DNA from: Cellulophaga lytica DSM 7489
Lineage (GTDB): Bacteria; Bacteroidota; Bacteroidia; Flavobacteriales; Flavobacteriaceae
DNA: 64,000 nt
Assembly: GCF_000190595.1 (NCBI RefSeq)
Contig: NC_015167.1
Coordinates: 3,146,501 to 3,210,500 of the forward strand
Direction of reading: 5' to 3'
The position numbers and the translations under genes were made by a program. Under the pieces are notes generated by a model. That model worked only from the letters and a program-made list of their open reading frames with translations, was not told the origin of the DNA and did not search any database. Of this stretch, positions 63,727 to 64,000 are shown piece after piece (the stretch's first letter is position 1; every line of letters starts with the position of its first letter).

Positions 63727-64000
63727 CTATTTTATAGCCTTAACAATTCCGCCTAAAAAACCATTTAAATCAAAAATAGGGTAAGTAGCCAACCCTGTTC
63801 TAACAACTACTAAATTTTTAGATGGTACTATAAAAACATACTGTCCTTGGTATCCACTTGCATAGTACATATCCTTAGGAACATCTGGGAACCTACCTTC
63901 AGCATTTAGCCAAAAGTGTGCACCATAGGTACCGTTAGAGTGTGCTGTTGGTTTAGCAACATAATCTACCCAATTGGCATCAAAAATCCTTTCTCCGTTC
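63727..64000 (-). CDS. Serine hydrolase (beta-lactamase class C/PBP4*-like), C-terminal part
   Basis: The window edge cuts the gene: only the last 91 codons are present, reading minus from 63999 to the TAG at 63729-63727. The fragment contains TYGAHFWLNAEGRFPDVP, YYASGYQGQYVFIVPSKN and LVVVRTG, typical of the last strand region of class C-type serine hydrolases. There the SGYQGQ segment stands in the KTG-motif region. Catalytic residues SxxK and YxN would be outside. The function cannot be narrowed. Confidence 0.8.
   Translation of the reverse strand, partial: NGERIFDANWVDYVAKPTAHSNGTYGAHFWLNAEGRFPDVPKDMYYASGYQGQYVFIVPSKNLVVVRTGLATYPIFDLNGFLGGIVKAIK

Overview
The window is a low-GC chromosomal segment from a marine-type member of the Bacteroidota, most likely family Flavobacteriaceae. 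The signs are Bacteroidota-style promoters (TAnnTTTG at -7), weak Shine-Dalgarno sequences, a TonB-dependent receptor with a carboxypeptidase-regulatory-like N-terminus, the fused E1alpha/E1beta ketoacid dehydrogenase, class II KARI, SusC-era signal peptides ending in AQ, and the ilvD-ilvB-ilvN-ilvC-ilvA order. No phage, IS element, CRISPR array, rRNA or tRNA was found. The genus cannot be set from the sequence alone.

Layout. 1-7.5 kb: a branched-chain amino-acid operon (ilvD, ilvB, ilvN, ilvC, ilvA). It is headed by an 18-codon leader peptide with 11 Ile/Val/Leu codons and a four-segment attenuator. 7.6-15.3 kb: NADP-dependent gapN, a small secreted repeat-like protein, a TonB-dependent receptor, an MFS exporter and a TPM-domain lipoprotein. 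15.3-20 kb (minus): leuC-leuD-(citramalate/isopropylmalate synthase)-leuB. 20-28 kb: recG, an M1 aminopeptidase with two tandem patatins, a small membrane protein and a degenerate OmpA paralogue. 28-31.7 kb: a lipid-glycosylation pair (GT2 + ArnT-like) and a membrane-anchored GltB-type FMN protein. 31.8-41.3 kb: M20 amidohydrolase, GNAT, UvrD/PcrA helicase, zinc-ribbon protein, threonylcarbamoyl-AMP synthase, OmpA lipoprotein, GT2, an orphan HsdR_N nuclease-like protein, holA and DoxX. 41.4-50.4 kb (minus): E1 fusion, then the uvrA-LOG-gluzincin/beta-barrel group. 50.5-64 kb: Tudor-like protein, duplicated lipoproteins, a LexA-like XRE/S24 regulator, small exporter, Zn/Cd P-type ATPase, an unknown protein, Crp/Fnr regulator, two pirins, EamA exporter, SF2 helicase, a duplicated non-coding element and the 3' end of a serine hydrolase gene.

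How the genes work together. The ilv and leu clusters together cover valine, isoleucine and most of leucine synthesis. The synthase in the leu cluster looks more like the Leptospira citramalate synthase than a classical LeuA, so LeuCD/LeuB may also feed a threonine-independent route to 2-oxobutyrate beside ilvA. The E1 fusion at 41-44 kb is the opposite, catabolic step for branched-chain 2-oxoacids. DNA repair is well represented (recG, UvrD/PcrA-like, uvrA, holA, LexA-like regulator).

Main points for a second look: the complete ilv attenuator; the citramalate-type synthase; the double-operator LexA-like regulator; lipoprotein twins nearly identical in the N-terminal 200 residues but diverged after that; an M1-like protein with no zinc ligands fused to a predicted beta-barrel; an OmpA paralogue with no peptidoglycan-binding motif; an orphan HsdR_N protein with an intact nuclease triad 26 bp from holA; and a tandem non-coding repeat at 63.3-63.7 kb. 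All assignments come from reading the sequence and from remembered family features; no search was run.
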